Assembly (NCBI GenBank): GCA_021234155.1
Contig: JAJEKV010000002.1
Location: 42,461,203 to 42,525,202, forward strand
From: Isoetes taiwanensis
Lineage: Eukaryota; Streptophyta; Lycopodiopsida; Isoetales; Isoetaceae
DNA: 64,000 nt
Direction of reading: 5' to 3'
In this document: one piece after another, positions 24,976 through 38,151 of the stretch
Layout: each line of letters opens with the position of its first letter
Numbering within the stretch: position 1 is the stretch's first letter
Translations under genes and position numbers: made by a program
Notes under the pieces: generated by a model
What the model was told of the DNA's origin: nothing
The model's input: the letters and a program-made list of their open reading frames with translations, nothing else
Database searches by the model: none

Positions 24976-25042
24976 GTCTCACACATTGCGCCCAGACCAA
25001 TGATGAACTTTTCATTTTCGGTCCTGGCGCGACGTGTGAGAC
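24976..25042. repeat. 67-bp hairpin unit 1 (GTCTCACAC / GTGTGAGAC)
   Basis: GTCTCACACATTGCGCC pairs with GGCGCGACGTGTGAGAC at the other end, with a loop of about 33 nt containing CATTTTCGGTCCT. Two further units of the same 67-bp length lie at 25176 and 25691. Confidence 0.85.
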
Positions 25043-25175
25043 ATTGGCTCTAAATGGGTTGAACTTGTCCAATTTGGGTGATATAAGGGTCTAATTCTAC
25101 TGGACTCATCGAGTTAGGCAGAATTGACCCCTTATTTGGTCGATTTGGAGCTGTTTTGGGCACTTTTGGGGCATG

Positions 25176-25242
25176 GTCTCATACGTTGCGCCCAGACCAA
25201 TAATGAACTTTTCATTTTCGGTCCTGGCGCGACATGTGAGAC
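25176..25242. repeat. 67-bp hairpin unit 2
   Basis: Starts exactly 200 bp after unit 1. It has the same 17-bp arms with two arm substitutions, and the loop is almost identical. Confidence 0.85.
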
Positions 25243-25690
25243 ATCCTCTCGAATTGGCCTAGGATGTCTGTTTTGACTAAAACAAAAGCTAAAACTTACT
25301 AACTCAATTTAATTAAGTAACTTCATACACTTATAATTTACTCTAAAACACTTTGTATTAAACAAAATTTTATCATTTACGAAATTAATAAGGCTCCCCT
25401 TTGATATGACTGGCTAAGTGCATATCTTTCTTCATTAGAGTTACTCCCTTGGCGTGTACTGTGCAGGCTGTTGAGTCTTCAAAATGTTGGACCAGCTTCT
25501 GCTCTGCTGCTTCTTGAACCTTGGTCTCCTGCTCTCATTCTGCCCTCTCCTCTTCTTGTATCTCTCGCTCTATCTGCTCATACACTTCTTGGGTCTAATA
25601 TACAAATCTAACTAATCCTTACCTTAAAACTCGATCTAGCATGTTACCTTTTTTGAAATTCATCAAGTATTAAGGTGTTTATGGCCTAAT

Positions 25691-25757
25691 GTCTCACACG
25701 TTGCGCCCAGATAAAAAATGGGAGTTTCATTTTTGCTCCTGGCGCGACGTGTGAGAC
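25691..25757. repeat. 67-bp hairpin unit 3
   Basis: GTCTCACACGTTGCGCC at one end and GGCGCGACGTGTGAGAC at the other pair at 16 of 17 positions. The loop is more diverged than in units 1 and 2, while the arms are kept. Confidence 0.85.
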
Positions 25758-25949
25758 CTTCTTGCCTTAGAAAGATTTGGCTCAACTGTGTTTAGTCTTT
25801 TTATGTTCCAATTTGCTTAACTGTTACTAGCTTAGCATATACTACAAAAATGAGAAAAAAATTTCCCACTTTTCGAGGTTTGAGAATCCTATCAAGTTAG
25901 TACTACTGGGAGCATGGCCAGTGCTTTGCTCTTGGTCTCCAAGAACATT

Positions 25950-25961
25950 GCTCTGATACCA
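25950..25961 (-). promoter_or_regulatory. Primer-binding site of element B (tRNA-iMet)
   Basis: On the minus strand TGGTATCAGAGC follows the LTR end almost directly. This is the usual plant initiator tRNA-Met priming site, and it fixes 25963-27580 as a 5' LTR read on the minus strand. Confidence 0.85.
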
Positions 25962-25962
25962 T

Positions 25963-27580
25963 TGTGACGTCCCCTACTCATATACGGTGCCTGCACCATA
26001 TACAAACAGGAGTTCATCCCCCATACCAGCTCCATACTGATACAGGGCCTTCCACGTATCAATGCAACCTTGATGAGTTCCAGTGGGAAGAATAAAGGGG
26101 TCATTTACCCTGTCTCCCTCAGGGCCTACCTAGCTGCGGAAGCGTAAACATACATGTCAGTATACAACATCAACATCACATTAACCATCTCGAAGGATGG
26201 CTCATCACATATCTGCATAGACAAAGATCAGTACATCACATGGGGAATCCTACCCAAGGCTCAGTCTCAAGGGAATGACTGACGGCTTGGGTCTCCAGAG
26301 TTCATTGCAGACAGAATTCATGGCAATGGATTTGGCTAGCATAAGAACATGGCTTAGGGTAGTCCACTCCATCCGCCCCTCCTGTGCACACTTTGCAGAG
26401 TAGGTTGAAGAGTGTTGGGACCTGACTGTAGCCCGTCGGATGCATAGCCAAAGGGGCTATTCCTGGGTTACATCTCCCCAGTTCCGATGGGGCAGGTAGG
26501 GATCACTCCCTCCAGAGATCTACATGCTGACTCAAGGTGACTAGAGGGCCACTGCCCTTATTCGACTTGAACCCAATGGAGAGTGACGCATCACTCCACG
26601 GGTGTCGAGCCCATGCCTTGCCCACACTCAGTGGCAAGCCATTAGACCTAGTCCACAATGATCCCCGGTAGGCCTTACACACCAGAGGGATCGTTCAAGA
26701 GTCAGAACACGAACCTCCTTATAAGCCAGTCTGGCCCCTTCACCCACAACCAGGTGTGGTTCTTGTACACATGCCGAATTTACAGTGTGCTAAAGAGGCT
26801 AGCTAGGAGCATCAACTACCAGGCTTTAGGGTCTCTACCCCCCTTCCCAATACAATGAGTCCACAGAGATACATCATCATACATATCACAGAAGAACTAA
26901 AGAACAAGATCTAATCTATATCATAGAGTTAGGTTCTTTAGTTAGAGCTTGGTATCTAGAGATCTAGATGGCTGCTATGGGCAATTTAATAGGCTAAACC
27001 TACTGATTCGATGACTGGAAGACGGTTTAGGCTATTAAATTGCCGAAATACCTGATCCCTGGCTCGCTTCTCCTGCTCTGAACTCGACCATCCTGCTCTG
27101 TTGCTAGAAGATGAAGCTAGATTGGGAAACTAACGAGCTGGTTCGCTCAGACAGAGTCTGGGATGCGATTTTGACTCCTGGAGCAAGCAAAACAGAGCCC
27201 TAAAACCCTATGGACGAAAATGGCAAGTTAGGGTTTCCTTAACCTATATAGACAAAGGGTTAGGGCTAGGGTTCCCATTATCCCCTTTAGGCATGTGGGA
27301 TAATTGGATGTGGCCCCACTTATATTAAATAAGTGGCCTAGGATATCCACATGGGTAAATGTGTACACATGGATAAATGTGTACACATTGACACACACAT
27401 GGATAAGTGTGCATATGGGCAATTGTGCCCATAATTAAATGCACACACCTTGCAAGTTGCCCCCTAGGGTGCTACCTGCTCGGTTACACGTTGGCGTACA
27501 CGTTAGTCGGAATGGCATGTACGCATGATGAGGCAGTACAGTATACGTCTTAGGACCATATACTGTGCTGGAACGTCACA
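25963..27580 (-). mobile_element. 5' LTR of element B (1618 bp)
   Basis: Ends TGTGACG...CGTCACA. It is the inverted counterpart of 40866-42481; small frames in the two copies are nearly identical. A TATATA box (27245-27250, minus strand) lies near telomere-like AACCCTAACCC. A 21-bp hairpin arm pair (26980-27000 and 27024-27044) sits in the LTR. Flanked at 27581 by ATATG, which starts the interrupted LTR of element A. Confidence 0.85.
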
Positions 27581-28139
27581 ATATGGAACGAAGTAATGTT
27601 TATCTAAAGAATATTTGTTATAAAACATGGTTGGTAACGGGGGTCGAGCTCACAGCCCTCGATTCCTATCTTCCTGATTTACCTTGTCTTTTATTAGCCA
27701 GCTATTTCCAGAAGAAAAAAAAAGGGTCGATCCAAGAACATGCCTTTTTCATCCATATAAATATGTAAAGAAACTTGAACTCAAGCATTCGAGCCAGCCT
27801 TGCTAAAACCGTTGTTTCTGTCTAAAGCATTCGACCCAGCTCTGTTACGAACCTTCACCTCTGTTTAAGCTTTCAGAACTCTTAGCCATAGCCCAGTGCA
27901 AATTGCCAGTGATGATTTATTGAAGAGCAATTAGTGGATCCTTGTTGAAGACAAGATAAAGATTTCTTGTGCTTGAGCCGGGTTGGGCAGTTAAAAGAGA
28001 GCTCTTATCAGTTTCTCAGGCATCATGCCGGTTGTTTATCTCTGAATAATTGAATTCTATTTTTCTTTTGTTCACTCTTTGTCCTATTATTGATTGTAAT
28101 CTGAGGTTTCCCATTATTGCAATTACTTCAAGCATATCA
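27581..28139 (+). mobile_element. 5' LTR of element A, first bases displaced by element B
   Basis: Matches 19470-20113 in inverse orientation, from ATATGGAACG to GCATATCA. The initial TGAC is lost on the far side of element B. A TATATAAATAT-type box is near 27757. It is followed by a tRNA-iMet primer-binding site. Confidence 0.8.
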
Positions 28140-28141
28140 AT

Positions 28142-28153
28142 TGGTATCAGAGC
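28142..28153 (+). promoter_or_regulatory. Primer-binding site of element A (tRNA-iMet)
   Basis: TGGTATCAGAGC stands two bases after the LTR end. Confidence 0.85.
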
Positions 28154-28176
28154 CTAGATTCCATCCCATATCCTAT

Positions 28177-28640
28177 GCAATGGCCAACCACTTTAATATT
28201 CCTGATCATCAAGACCAGCAGGCATTAAGAACTACGGATTTTATAGCCAAGCAAATTGTTAATCAAATTGCTCTACCGCCGCCTATATCTAAGCAAGATT
28301 ATCAAATAAAATTGGAGCAAACAGCTTTACTTTATGGATTTTACCTAGCAACTCCCAGCCTCCACTTCCAAATCAGTCTCCACCCGTTAATCCGCCTCCG
28401 CCTATGAATTCCTCGCCAAACTTTCCTAATACAGTTAATGCTTCATCCAGGATTGCAGAAAGTGGAGGGCATGCCGACTTTCTCAGGAGAAAAGAGGAGC
28501 CCCCCTACAGTTATAGGATTCTTAGCTACATGGGAAAGTTTTTTTGAAAGAGTTGGAGCAACCGAGTGCTGCCATGATTTGGCAGCATAGAAGAGCAAAT
28601 GGCATTTCACATTAATGGCTAATAACTTGTTGAAAAATGT
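28177..28640 (+). pseudogene. Start of element A gag, truncated
   Basis: The frame opens MANHFNIPDHQDQQALRTTD shortly after the primer-binding site. Past a frame change, a second frame reads MPTFSGEKRS and IGFLATWESFFERVGAT, a typical start of a retrotransposon Gag. The sequence stops matching near 28640, before the zinc knuckle seen in the copy at 20770. So this is the 5' end of an element A copy, cut short. Confidence 0.6.
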
Positions 28641-28649
28641 GCATGGACC

Positions 28650-31600
28650 AAGTCAACTCAAGAGCTCGAGCTGAAGGACCAAGCAAGGAGTTTCATTTGA
28701 AGCATCACAAGAAAGGATTTAAGGTGAAAAAGTCAAGGTCACACAAGAAGGAAGGCAAGGTCAACTTAAGGAAGCTTCATGGCAATATCAAGATAGGAAG
28801 ACCCCTTTGAGAAGTAAGATGTTCACTCAAGTGCAAATTCTTGGGCATGATTGATGCTTTGAGCACCCTTTGCCTCTATTTCCCTCACCTCACTTGCCTC
28901 CACCCCTATGCACACCCCAATATGGTTCAAACTCTTTTCCTAGTCAAAAACTTCTCACACATCCTTGAAGTACCCTCCATTCACTTGAGACACGAAAAAT
29001 CCGTACAAAAATTGACCTACCATTGGTCAAGGTGACACATTCTCTCTCTAAGTCAAAAAGGGAGAGAAAGAGCCCACATTTTCAATATCAAGTTGCTTGT
29101 ACAAAAAATAAGCTCAAACGTGGTCTAAACCATGTCATCATCCACCTCACCAAAGTTGGCCACCTCATCACACAAAGTGGATGAATTAAAATCCCAATGT
29201 AAATGCGTATACGTCTATTGTATATCTCGGGTGCTCACAGATATAGTGGAGAAACATGAGTTTAAAGTCATGTTTTACGGATTTAGCGCTTAGATCAGGA
29301 AGCTCCTTCACTTCGACTACCAAATGAGGAAGCAAAGAAGCACAACTATAGCCCAAGATCAAAATGGAAGAGCAAGTACAAGGGAGAAACGACCAGAGCC
29401 CAAGCAAACCTTCGAGTCCCAACACTTCCGGAAGTGCCCTCAAGTAGAAGACCGCTCGTCCACCCAATGTCAGAATAAGAGACAACACCGGTCATGTCAA
29501 GATCATCAGGGCGGCACCAGGACATCGTCAGGGCGCAACACTACCTCTTGTGGCAGCGGCAACACTTGACGAACTTATGACACGAGTGGCCTCAACAATA
29601 GAAGGAGGAATGACCCGACATCAACGAGCCAACTAAGAAGGCAACATCTCGACGACCATAATTCCACCTTGTGGTAATATAGGGTGATGCGCTATGACAC
29701 GTGTATTAGATGGAGATGCACTTACGAAAGGCACTGGGACGAGGAGATATGCCTTCAACAACTAGGTGATGGCTTCGTCAGGTACTCCTACCAGTAATTA
29801 GAAGAGAAGAAGCCGATCATATCTCCGACATGTGGCACATCAAATGCCCGAGGTAGAAGCATTCGACACCTTAACGACAAGGATAGCAACTGAGGCACCT
29901 TCGGCAAAAAGAGAGTTCAAGATAATAGCTAGGCTATTCGACGACAAGAGTATATCTAAGGCAGGTACTTCTTCAACTCAAGGGTCAAGCTGCGCAGATA
30001 TAAGGATCCATCATCCCGACAATATAGCCAGCAGGGAGGAGAGCCATGATGCTTTACTTGCCAGAGAGACTGACATGCATAGAGGGACAAAGGTCAGGAA
30101 CTGAACGCTGGAGAAGTGCTAGCAACCGACTTCTTCCACGAGCTCCCTAGAGGCAACCGGAGGATCAAAACTGACGAGCACAATCAAAACCACCGGAAGG
30201 TACCTCAAGACAAGAAGACGGCATAGCACTGAGGAACGTGACAATGTCCAAGCCATGTGACCGAGGGGATCAAACAAGGAAGATTGGAAGCTCGATGGAG
30301 AAGCAATTAGGTGAGGCGAGGCGAGGCGAGCCGATGGCTTGCACGCGGACTTGCATGCAACTTGGTGAACCCAAGGATGGACGATTCAAAGAACAACTGC
30401 AGAACAACTCCAGAGGAGTATAGCCAAAGGAATCGCGCACAGCCTCAAGAGACGCCTCCAAATAGCTTCAAGTATCATGAAGGGGGGAACAATTACCGCC
30501 CGAGAACATGATCAGGAAGCAGACCGAAATGTCGAAGCATCAACGACCAGCACACCTTTAGTTAGAATGTGATGCAAAGCGTGTTGTGCCATAGCCGACA
30601 AACATCGGAGGGCCCAAGTATATCAACAAGTTACCCCGGAGTACGAGCTGACATACAAATAGGAGGATACAGATGGTCAACACCATTGCACCCAGAGGAA
30701 CACCGATGACATTACCAAGGAGTAGGTGTGCAACTCGAAGGGAGGCACAAGGGGGACCTAATAGCTCTAGTAGTAATTGTAATTATGTAAGTTATATGCT
30801 TTGCATATATAGTTCCCTTGTTATTCCTTCCCTCCCATAGCGTAACAGATCAAAGGAAGAGATGTCAGGCAATTTGCAGGGGTGAAGCAATCAACATCGT
30901 CAACACTCTTCGGGCAACACGATAACGACAAGAGGACTTGACGTATGAGACGTCGATGGAGTCGAAGAAACAATATCGGATACAGAGTCGTCCTTTAGCT
31001 GCCAAGACAAAGAGTTCAAGATGAAAGATCCTTTTCAACGGTGCCACCTTCAGGCTTTTGAAAAGCGGCATGGAAGATTCAAGTGATCAACTACGCCATC
31101 AAAGCCTCCAGCCTCTACATCAAAGAGGAGCCACCGTCAAGGGGACTGAAGTATCGAGCGACTCGGAAGAATGTTACCTTGCTGCTTCAAGCAAGCAACG
31201 AGTGGATGAGCTTCTAACAAGCTCGAGGATCTAAGGCCATGGGGCCTAGTAGGTTAAATGTAGGGATGGTAACATCCATATTGGGATTAGAAGGCATTTT
31301 TAGATATTCTCGCCGAAAGGATTGCCCCAATATTGAGCTAAGCATCAAGTATTGGGAAGGAAACGCATAGGAGTAACTAAAATTATACACGATTGTTAAC
31401 AGACATCCAATATATTGAAACCACTTGGTGAGATTGATCACCTCGCTAAGAAGGAATCATTACTAGGATAATTGTTGACCATGTATAAATCTAGTACCTC
31501 CAAAAGAATAATCCAACCGAAAGAAAAGAAGTAATCTAACAAGTCCGGCCAACTTGTTACGATGACATCAATTCGATTGGTAGGAATATTCCAAGAGTTT

Positions 31601-32315
31601 AAATAACTAAGAAAGGGGGAATCTCTAGAATATAAAAGAATAATACATGTAAGGTACATCTAAAATAAGAATTATAGTAATCAAATAGTCTTTTGAGACA
31701 AAAGGAATTGTCATGATGACAAAACCTTGTGGTTTAGAATCGTTCTAACTAAGTAGATAACCCATAACTATATTGAAATAAATGATAACATAATATGTAT
31801 ATCCATCTTAGATGGTTATATATGTCAGCTAAGGCTAGTAAATTAATGCGCTAAGTAAGAAGCGTATAACCTCTTAAGAGGAGAGAATAGATATGACGTT
31901 GTGTACAACGTCATTGAAGGGGTGCAGGACCATTTTCTTTTTGAAGAAAGTGGGAGGGGTCAATCTTATGATTGAACGTACTTGCATCGAATTGACCGGC
32001 CCGTAGAATAGAGTTCACTCCGGCAATGGCCGAAGCGAATAGAGCGTAAAATAGATAGATACCTTAGTGCTCAGGAGGCCTTCAACGTGCGAGACTGACA
32101 TAGTAGCTAACTACACCAATGAAGTGGAGCAAAACTATGGGAGCAATGCAACGACCAAGTCATCTCCAAAATTACTCGACGCCGACTCAATGGATGGATG
32201 CGTTCTAGCCTTAGGTAAGGTGTGCCCATGCATTATAAGCTTTAATGTGTCTTATAGATAAGTTAAATATAGATCCTAATAACTGGATAGAAATTGTTGT
32301 ACGTATATGTATCAT
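28650..32315. other. Element B-like internal DNA, no intact gene
   Basis: GA-rich polar plus-strand frames at 29324-29569 and 29832-30104 are short and lack known domains. A GGCGA microsatellite is near 30312-30330. From about 31250 the sequence is AT-rich and noncoding. The LINE at 32328 interrupts it, and it resumes at 39126. Confidence 0.35.
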
Positions 32316-32327
32316 AGGGAAATAAGT
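32316..32327. repeat. Left target-site duplication of the 6.8-kb LINE
   Basis: AGGGAAATAAGT, repeated exactly at 39114-39125 after the poly(A)-like tail. Confidence 0.85.
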
Positions 32328-32402
32328 GGCAGCCTTTACCGCAGTGAGTGCGGCTCCTGGTGACACCGAATACGACCAAAGGCGCTTAGGGTTGGCACCT
32401 AT

Positions 32403-34740
32403 GTGAGTGAGGTCTTGGAGATGGAGGGCCAACAGGGCCTAGAGGGTGAACAGGGCCAACAGGGCCAACAGGGTGAACAGGGCCATCGAAGAGATGGCAA
32501 CAAGGGGGACACGGATGGTAACAGGGAACAGGGACAGATTGGGAAGGAGAATGGACAGAATGTAGGCACAGGGAGACCACTGAAACAGGCAATAGATTTG
32601 GAGGGGGCCACTGGGCCCGGTGTTCGAGGAGCAGAAAAGGTATTACCCGAACCAGAAAGGGACAATTTGAATCATAAGAACGAACTTTTCTCATTATGTG
32701 GAAGGATGTCCAATCATGAAATACTGCAAATATTAAATCTTGCAAAACTCTTGGTGGATTCCGAACGCTCCGAAAAACAGAGCAACTTTGTGACTTTCGG
32801 AAGCTGGCTGGTTGATCTGAAACAAATGGAGAACCAAATGGAGTACCAGAGGACCACTAGATCTCGGACAGGGATCCATATGATCCAGATGCAGTCACAA
32901 ATTGTGCAACCCATTTTGGGTGAAATCAATAATGATCAAAAACGGATCCTACAGTCCGAATCTTGAAGCAGAAACCAGAGTTCAAAGGTATACCTTTTCT
33001 TAAGCATTCTTATGTGCCTAATAGATTAAAAGCTCTAGAATCCAATGCGGTCATAGGGTGTATCAGACATGAAGGGGTAAAATCGGGTTCAATCAGAACA
33101 GAACTCAATAAGATGGATAAAAGAGTGGAGATCATTGGTATGTACTGGCTAGATTTCCCCTTCTTTGTGGTCGAATGTGCCAATGAAAAAGTGGTGCAGT
33201 ATTTGCTGAAACAAGGGACAATATACAGAGCAAATACCCAGTTCTATTTCCAAAAATGGAACGCTAAATTTGACCCACAAAATCTTGAACAACTGTTCCA
33301 TCCTGCTGCATGTTCTTTGCAAGGTTTAAGTCCAATCTATTGGCATGAAGACATTTTCAAGAACCTTTTTCAAGGGATTTGGGACTATATAGGATGCGAA
33401 CTAGTCCCGGAAAGGGCCCCAAAAGTATGGATTCAATTGGATATCCTCCAACCTGTTCCCAAGCAATTGGAGTACAGGGATTACTTTGGAAACCCCAAAA
33501 TGCTCAGACTAAACTGGACGGGACTACCTACTCCGTGTAGTGTATGTGGCATTAGATTACATGGTGGAGGAGTCTGCAAGGGCAAGTGGATAAGAAATGA
33601 GGTGGTCCCACATGAGCAGCATGGGCAGATTCTAAGACAAGTCTGTCAGGGTCAGTCAAACCATCTGATAGGTTTGGAGGAGACAAAACAGGGGACAGAG
33701 TAAATGGGAATCAGAAGAAGTTGACAGATGAACAGTACAAAATAGGTTGGAATCCTGTCACGAAAAAAAAGAATAAAAATGGGAGTGCCAACAGGATTGC
33801 CAAAAAACAGGCTGTAAGGAAACAGAGGGAAGAGGTCCAACTGACCAAAAAGAAAAATAAAAAGGAAAAAAGAGAATGGAGGAGAAAAATTCAGGATGCT
33901 AAAATATGTAGCCAAATCAAAGCCCAAACCATGGTCAGGCTAATATTGCTAACCCATGTGGCCAAGGAATTGATGGAGAGATTGGGACTAATGGCCAGGG
34001 GATTAGCTCTAATCAAATCAATGGCCCTATAATCCAGCTGACCATGGTCAAGCTGGCCAGGGAGTGACTTTGAACAAGACTAAAGACCCTATAAGTCCAC
34101 TAGTCATAAAGGATCCAAAAGGGAATGAGATTACAAATGGAGACCTTACAATCACTCCAGCTCATCTGGTTAGAAGCTGCAAACTAACCATTATGGAGAC
34201 CAACCTTCCTCCAATAAATGAGTACCCTGAATCGTCTGAATCAGAAGTGTCCACTGGAGGTACTTTACTGCTGAAAGGGGAACCTTCTATGATCAATAAC
34301 ACTGAGTCCCTAGTCCTTCCAAACAAAATGGAGTTTAATACTCCATACAAAGAAAATGATACGGCTGAAGGAGATCAGGTGGAAGAAATGCATGATATTC
34401 TTCTGAAGATAATGGAGGCAGATGAAAAGTATGGAAATACCGAGCACTATGGAAACAGAAGTTGTTCCATGCACCCCTATGGATAAATATCAGACACCAG
34501 CTCCAGACAAGGATAATTTTAAATTCTTCACCAAGTCCCCCATGGAATTCTCCAGTGGAGGCACTGAAGAACTGGAGGTGGAGGTCATGGATGTCATGGA
34601 TACACCTTATGAGGTGAGCACAGAGGAAATTGTTGTGGAAAAAGATATGGAAGATAAATTTTTCACTCCAATAATAAAAAAGGGCAAGAAGGGACAGTTT
34701 ACAGAGAACAGTCCAGCTCTCAACCTTAGGGCCCAGCCAA
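32403..34740 (+). pseudogene. LINE ORF1 (Gag-like) with collagen-like N-terminus, frameshifted
   Basis: The first segment (32403-32966) opens with Gly-X-Y triplets (GQQGLEGEQGQQGQQGEQG) and then a polar region. A frame change at about 32960 leads into 32969-33703, with the fold usual for plant LINE ORF1 proteins (FPFFVVECANEKVVQYLLKQ) and a zinc-knuckle-like CSVCGIRLHGGGVCKGKW. Lys-rich (33721-34032) and acidic (34064-34781) segments follow in other frames. ORF1 proteins bind LINE RNA and chaperone target-primed reverse transcription. At least three frame changes are present. The collagen-like start is unusual for the family. Confidence 0.75.
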
Positions 34741-37700
34741 GGAAAAAATACCATTATAACCTGGAACATGAGGGGAATTAAGGGCCCCCTAAAAAGGAAA
34801 AGGGCTATCATAGCCATAAGAGAAATGAAAGCTGACATTGTCTTGTTACAAGAGCACAGGTTATCCAAGTTTGAGGCAGAAAAATTGGGAAGCTGGATCA
34901 CCCCTGGAGGAGATTCAGTCTGGGGAGAAGCAGATGGCACTAGAGGAGGCATCTGTACCACATGGAGCAGATTTAAATGTACACAAAAGTATGTTCACCC
35001 TTCAGGAAGATGGACTGTTGCAATCCTTGAGTTTGGAAAGGAAGTAGTTGGCATCATCAATGTTTATGCCTCTACTGATCCTGCTGAGAGGGAGAGTCAA
35101 TGGACTGACATGAACAATTGGCTACAGACTCAAAAACTGAATAATATTTTGATGGCAGGAGACTTTAATACTCCAGCCTGGGATAAAAAATTAGGGAAGA
35201 AGATAAACATGACCACTAAGGAAAGAGTTAGTTGGGATAAGCTTATGGGAAACTTTTGTTACATCCCTCCTTCCTCTTCCAACACCTACTCTTGGAGTGA
35301 TAACAGGAAAGGAGACAAAAGAGTATATTGTTTGCTGGACAGATTCTATGTTAACAATAAATCTGTGTTGGATTGGGATCATGTTACTGTCACTAGTGAC
35401 CTGGGTAATTCGATCTCAGATCATTATCCACAAATTCTGGAGAATATAGATGGAGCTCAGAAAGGTGGGGAGAATATCCCATTCAAATTTAATACAGATC
35501 TGCTGAAAAATAAGAGATTCTGTCAAGAATTCAGATCATACTACACTTCTCTCCCAGCAATTCATAAGACCGAGTCCATGAAAAGTTTTTTGGACAAAAT
35601 GAAAAAATGCAAAGCATGGATAAAAATATTGGGGGAAGAAATGGCATATGGAGAAGAAAAAACAAAAGCAGGCAATCTATAATGAGATCAAACAGATTAG
35701 AAAAGAACTCTTCTCGGACAAAGATAATGTTGCCTTGCAAGAAAAAGAGAACACACTAGAATTGCAAGTCAAAAGTATTGAAGAAGTGGAAGCTAGGTCT
35801 CTTGCTATAAGATACTTACATCAACTATATGGACAAAGGGAGCTCTGCTTTCTTCTTCAGAGCTGCCAAAAGCAGAATTCTGAACAATGGCATTTTGAAA
35901 GTAAGGGATACAAGTGGTAACTGGATAGAAGGGCAGCAGAAAATTGAGGACTTTTTCCATAAAGAATACTCTGCATTATTTGCTGAATTGACCAGACCAA
36001 ATTACAGGAATTCTTTGAGAAAATCCCAAGGGCTGAAAAAAACATAAAAGATGAGGACATTCTTAAGTCCCCAGAGGAAAAGAAGATCTTAGATACTCTC
36101 AAAGAAATGGCCAAAGGGAAAAGCCCTGGGCCAGATGGCTTCCAACCAGAATTCTATGTGGAATTCTGGGAGATCATGAAGGATGACCTGGTCATCTTCT
36201 TTCAAGGGGCTTGGAAAGCCAAACAACTGAATCCTGCCATTAATGCAGGTCACATTGCCTTGATTCCAAAGGTTGAGAATGCTGAGGGTTTAGGAGATTG
36301 GAGACCAATTACCCTCACTAACTCTTCCTATAAGGTGCTGGCTAAAATACTTGCAAACAGAATTAAAGGAGCCCTTATGGAAATTATCAGTCCATGTCAG
36401 TCTGCCTTCCTTCCTAATAGGAATATTCTTGACAATTATATTGGAGCCACTGAGGGCCTTCACTGGAACAGACTGTCCAATCAAGGTTGTATGCTTCTAA
36501 AATTGGATTTTAGAAGGGCGTATGATACCATTAATTGGGACTTTCTTCAAAAAGCAATGGGACATTTGGGTTTTTCAGATATGGTCTATCAAAAGATATG
36601 GGAAATGAATAGCACTACATCCTCTGCTCTTCTGATTAATGGTACTCCTTCCAAATTATTTGAATGCAGAAGGGGTGTGAGGCAAGGATGCCCTTTGGCC
36701 CCATACTTGTTCCTTATAGTTGCTGACATGGTAACCAGGATGGCCCTTAGTCTGCAGGACACTCAAAAGATTAATTGTCTACAGCTCCCAAAAGATGCAG
36801 GTAATTTTGTATTGATGCAGTATGCAGATGATACCTTTGCTTTTCTAAAGCAAGGTGATGATAGTCTACAAAATTTTTTGGAAGCATTAAGATATTTTGG
36901 AGAAGTGTCAGGTGTGCTCCTGAATAAAGGAAAAAGTGCTATCATTCTGGACACTATGGAAACAGAATTGGAGGGCATTAGGATAATTGGAAACAAGGAG
37001 GCTATCAAGATTCTTGGCATACCAATTGCTCTCAATCTGTCAATTCAGGGACTATGGGATCCTATTGTTACAAGGATCAAAAAGAAATTATTAATGTACC
37101 CCTCTTCCCTTTCCCTGGCTGGGAGAGTGGAAATTGCAAATGCTGTGATTGCAAGCACTCATGTATTCTTTTCCTCAGCTTTGGTGGCAGATAAAGCATC
37201 ATACAATAAGATTAAAGTAGCTTTGAGGAAGTTTATCTGGCAGGGCTCCCATAAGGTAGCTTGGAATGATCTCATCAAACCAAAAAAGCAAGGGATCTGT
37301 TTATTCAAGCACAGGCTTTGGCTGCCAAGATGATATGGAGGGCTATCTATGCCAAAAATCCATCTCCTGCTTTGAAACTGGTTCAGTATTGGGTAGAGGT
37401 CTCCCACCCGGTGGCATCAACTACCTGACTCTGCTTTCTTTCAATTCTCCCCTTCTGCAGGTACCTCCAATTTGATCAGGAAAATGATGGTTGCTTGGAA
37501 TGAGGCAGCTTTATGTTACAGACCCCCAGAAATTAATGCCAGATGTAAGGACATTAAGATGTTTTGGCATCCTCAATTTGTTGCTGAAGAAATAGGGTGC
37601 ATGGCCTTTAAGCACCCACAAAAGTACATGCAATGGTACAGAGCAGGGTTCTGGTCAATAGAAGACTTAAGAATTAATGACAGATGGATCAGCTGGGAGG

Positions 37701-37945
37701 AGTTGCAAGATAAAATTAAGGGTTCGGATATTGACAAACAGATATTTAGGAAGTTTATGGAAACAATAAGTGAGCATCAGGAGTTAGCAAATGTTTCCAA
37801 CCATTGGAACCTGAATAAGAAAGAAGGATATAGTGTTAAAGATATATATGCTGGACTACTGAAACTGAAACCTTCAAGGGCAAACTCTTTATGGCAGTGT
37901 GACGAAAAACAGTTGGCAGATACCTGCAATAAAGGTTGGATCTAG
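34740..37945 (+). pseudogene. LINE ORF2: APE endonuclease and reverse transcriptase, frameshifted
   Basis: The endonuclease (about 34740-35682) has TWNMRGIKG, LLQEHR, NVYAST, MAGDFNTP and a C-terminal SDHYP, the order of the AP-endonuclease fold. A frame change leads through a linker to the reverse transcriptase (36107-37333): KGKSPGPDGFQPEFY, ALIPKVENAEGLGDWRPI, LKLDFRRAYDTINWDFL, RRGVRQGCPLAPYLF and the catalytic MQYADDTFAF, all intact. The region after 37472 (SIEDLRINDRWISWEELQ, SVKDIYAGL) leads toward the zf-RVT domain, which is not complete. The catalytic motifs survive, but at least three frame changes and stops prevent a whole ORF2. Confidence 0.9.
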
Positions 37946-38151
37946 AAGCATAGGAATCGGGTAGCAGTGGAAAAGAAGAATCCAAACATGATCTGGCTAA
38001 AAAGTTGTTTCCTGTCCCTTTTGGCTGAGACTGCCATGGCTCACAAGCAGCTAAAAGGAAAGAAATATGATAGGGAATGGGATAGGATTGGAACTTATAC
38101 AGGTTGTTTCAATTTCTTTTTTCTTATTCTAATTGATGCAAATGGTTTACT

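Noticed and set aside
27265-27280. Interstitial telomere
   Set aside because: The GGGTTAGGGCTAGGG stretch is only two to three imperfect units and is present in both B LTRs, so it is part of the LTR promoter region.
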